DNA of 64,000 nt from Gibbula magus (taxonomy: Eukaryota; Mollusca; Gastropoda; Trochida; Trochidae), in NCBI GenBank assembly GCA_936450465.1, contig OW388300.1, positions 54,092,035 through 54,156,034 on the forward strand. The letters are read 5' to 3'. Of the stretch, positions 63,728-64,000 are shown in pieces. Both the position numbers and the translations under genes were made by a program. Position 1 is the first letter of the stretch; the number at the start of each line of letters is the position of its first letter. Under the pieces are notes generated by a model. The model worked only from the letters and a program-made list of their open reading frames with translations, was not told the origin of the DNA and searched no databases.

Positions 63728-64000
63728 TCCCTGATGCGGGCGTCACACATTGCCGGAGCTAACATCCCGGACATCATACAAATGTCAATAATTTCCAATT
63801 TTGTCGACTTCGGCTCTAAATCGGGATGTCCGTGTGACCGTCGTGTGTCATCGTATGACCATCTTGGGGGTTTCTTGGGGTCCGGGAACAACTTCGTGTG
63901 TGAGCTAATATTTGTTGGCATGTCAAAAAATTGGCCGATGGTCACACGAACATATCCCTTCGTGTACCTTTCGTGTAGACATCGGGTCCATCGCATGGTC
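63728..64000. mobile_element. Unrelated insertion at the window end, probable transposon edge
   Basis: Homology to 37,110 stops abruptly after gtggtagttgctct. The new sequence, starting near TGATGCGGGCGTCACACATT, is GC-richer than its surroundings and rich in CGTGTG / CACACG motifs. It has a minus-strand ORF (63700-63996) without a recognisable domain. The other boundary is outside the window, so its class is unknown. Confidence 0.45.

Overview
The window is AT-rich, intron-containing animal DNA that is poor in genes and rich in repeats. The one ordinary host gene I recognise is a single-exon rhodopsin-class GPCR of the divergent orphan type that is expanded in molluscs and other lophotrochozoans. 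A mollusc is my best guess, but the sequence does not prove it.

Layout. 1-4.4 kb: no gene recognised; one tRNA-like SINE fragment. 4.41-4.92 kb: a 51-bp minisatellite, 10 units, open in several frames. 5.18-8.69 kb: a non-autonomous DNA transposon with 27-bp terminal inverted repeats, an ATCAA target duplication and clusters of palindromes built on GCATGC. 8.7-15 kb: no gene; two linked inverted-repeat elements (one holding a 35-base G run), an (AT)n tract and a hairpin MITE. 15.3-18.5 kb: a possible 5' UTR exon, a SINE-like repeat and the GPCR. 18.5-22.1 kb: nothing recognised.

From 22.1 kb onward the window is built by duplication. An older, diverged pair of blocks (about 22.1-27.4 and 36.1-41.3 kb) lies inside a recent tandem duplication of an 18.16-kb unit. 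Copy 1 is about 23,966-42,124. Copy 2 starts at about 42,125 and is cut by an insertion near the window end. In segments compared by eye the recent copies differ by about 1-3%. The unit holds a tRNA-derived SINE head, a 20-bp hairpin, several MITEs and an orphan, apparently dead first exon resembling that of a P2X7-C-terminal ('ballast') domain gene.

The main discovery is at 42,463-50,950. Copy 2 is interrupted by an apparently intact 8,488-bp DNA transposon flanked by TTAA, with terminal inverted repeats starting AGGGAGTAGGAAA. The matching sites in copy 1 and in the older paralogue lack it. It carries two convergent genes. One is a 10-exon gene for a 629-aa THAP-domain transposase of Kolobok type (candidate catalytic residues D289, D356, E503). 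The other is a 3-exon gene for a 205-aa stand-alone protein with the zinc-binding cysteine domain otherwise known from the cytoplasmic tail of the P2X7 receptor. All exon joins keep frame, both genes have CRE-like TGACGTCA sites near opposite ends of the element, and their 3' ends appear to overlap. A mobile element carrying a ballast-domain gene, next to an orphan ballast-like exon in the duplicated host DNA, suggests one way such a domain could be spread and captured.
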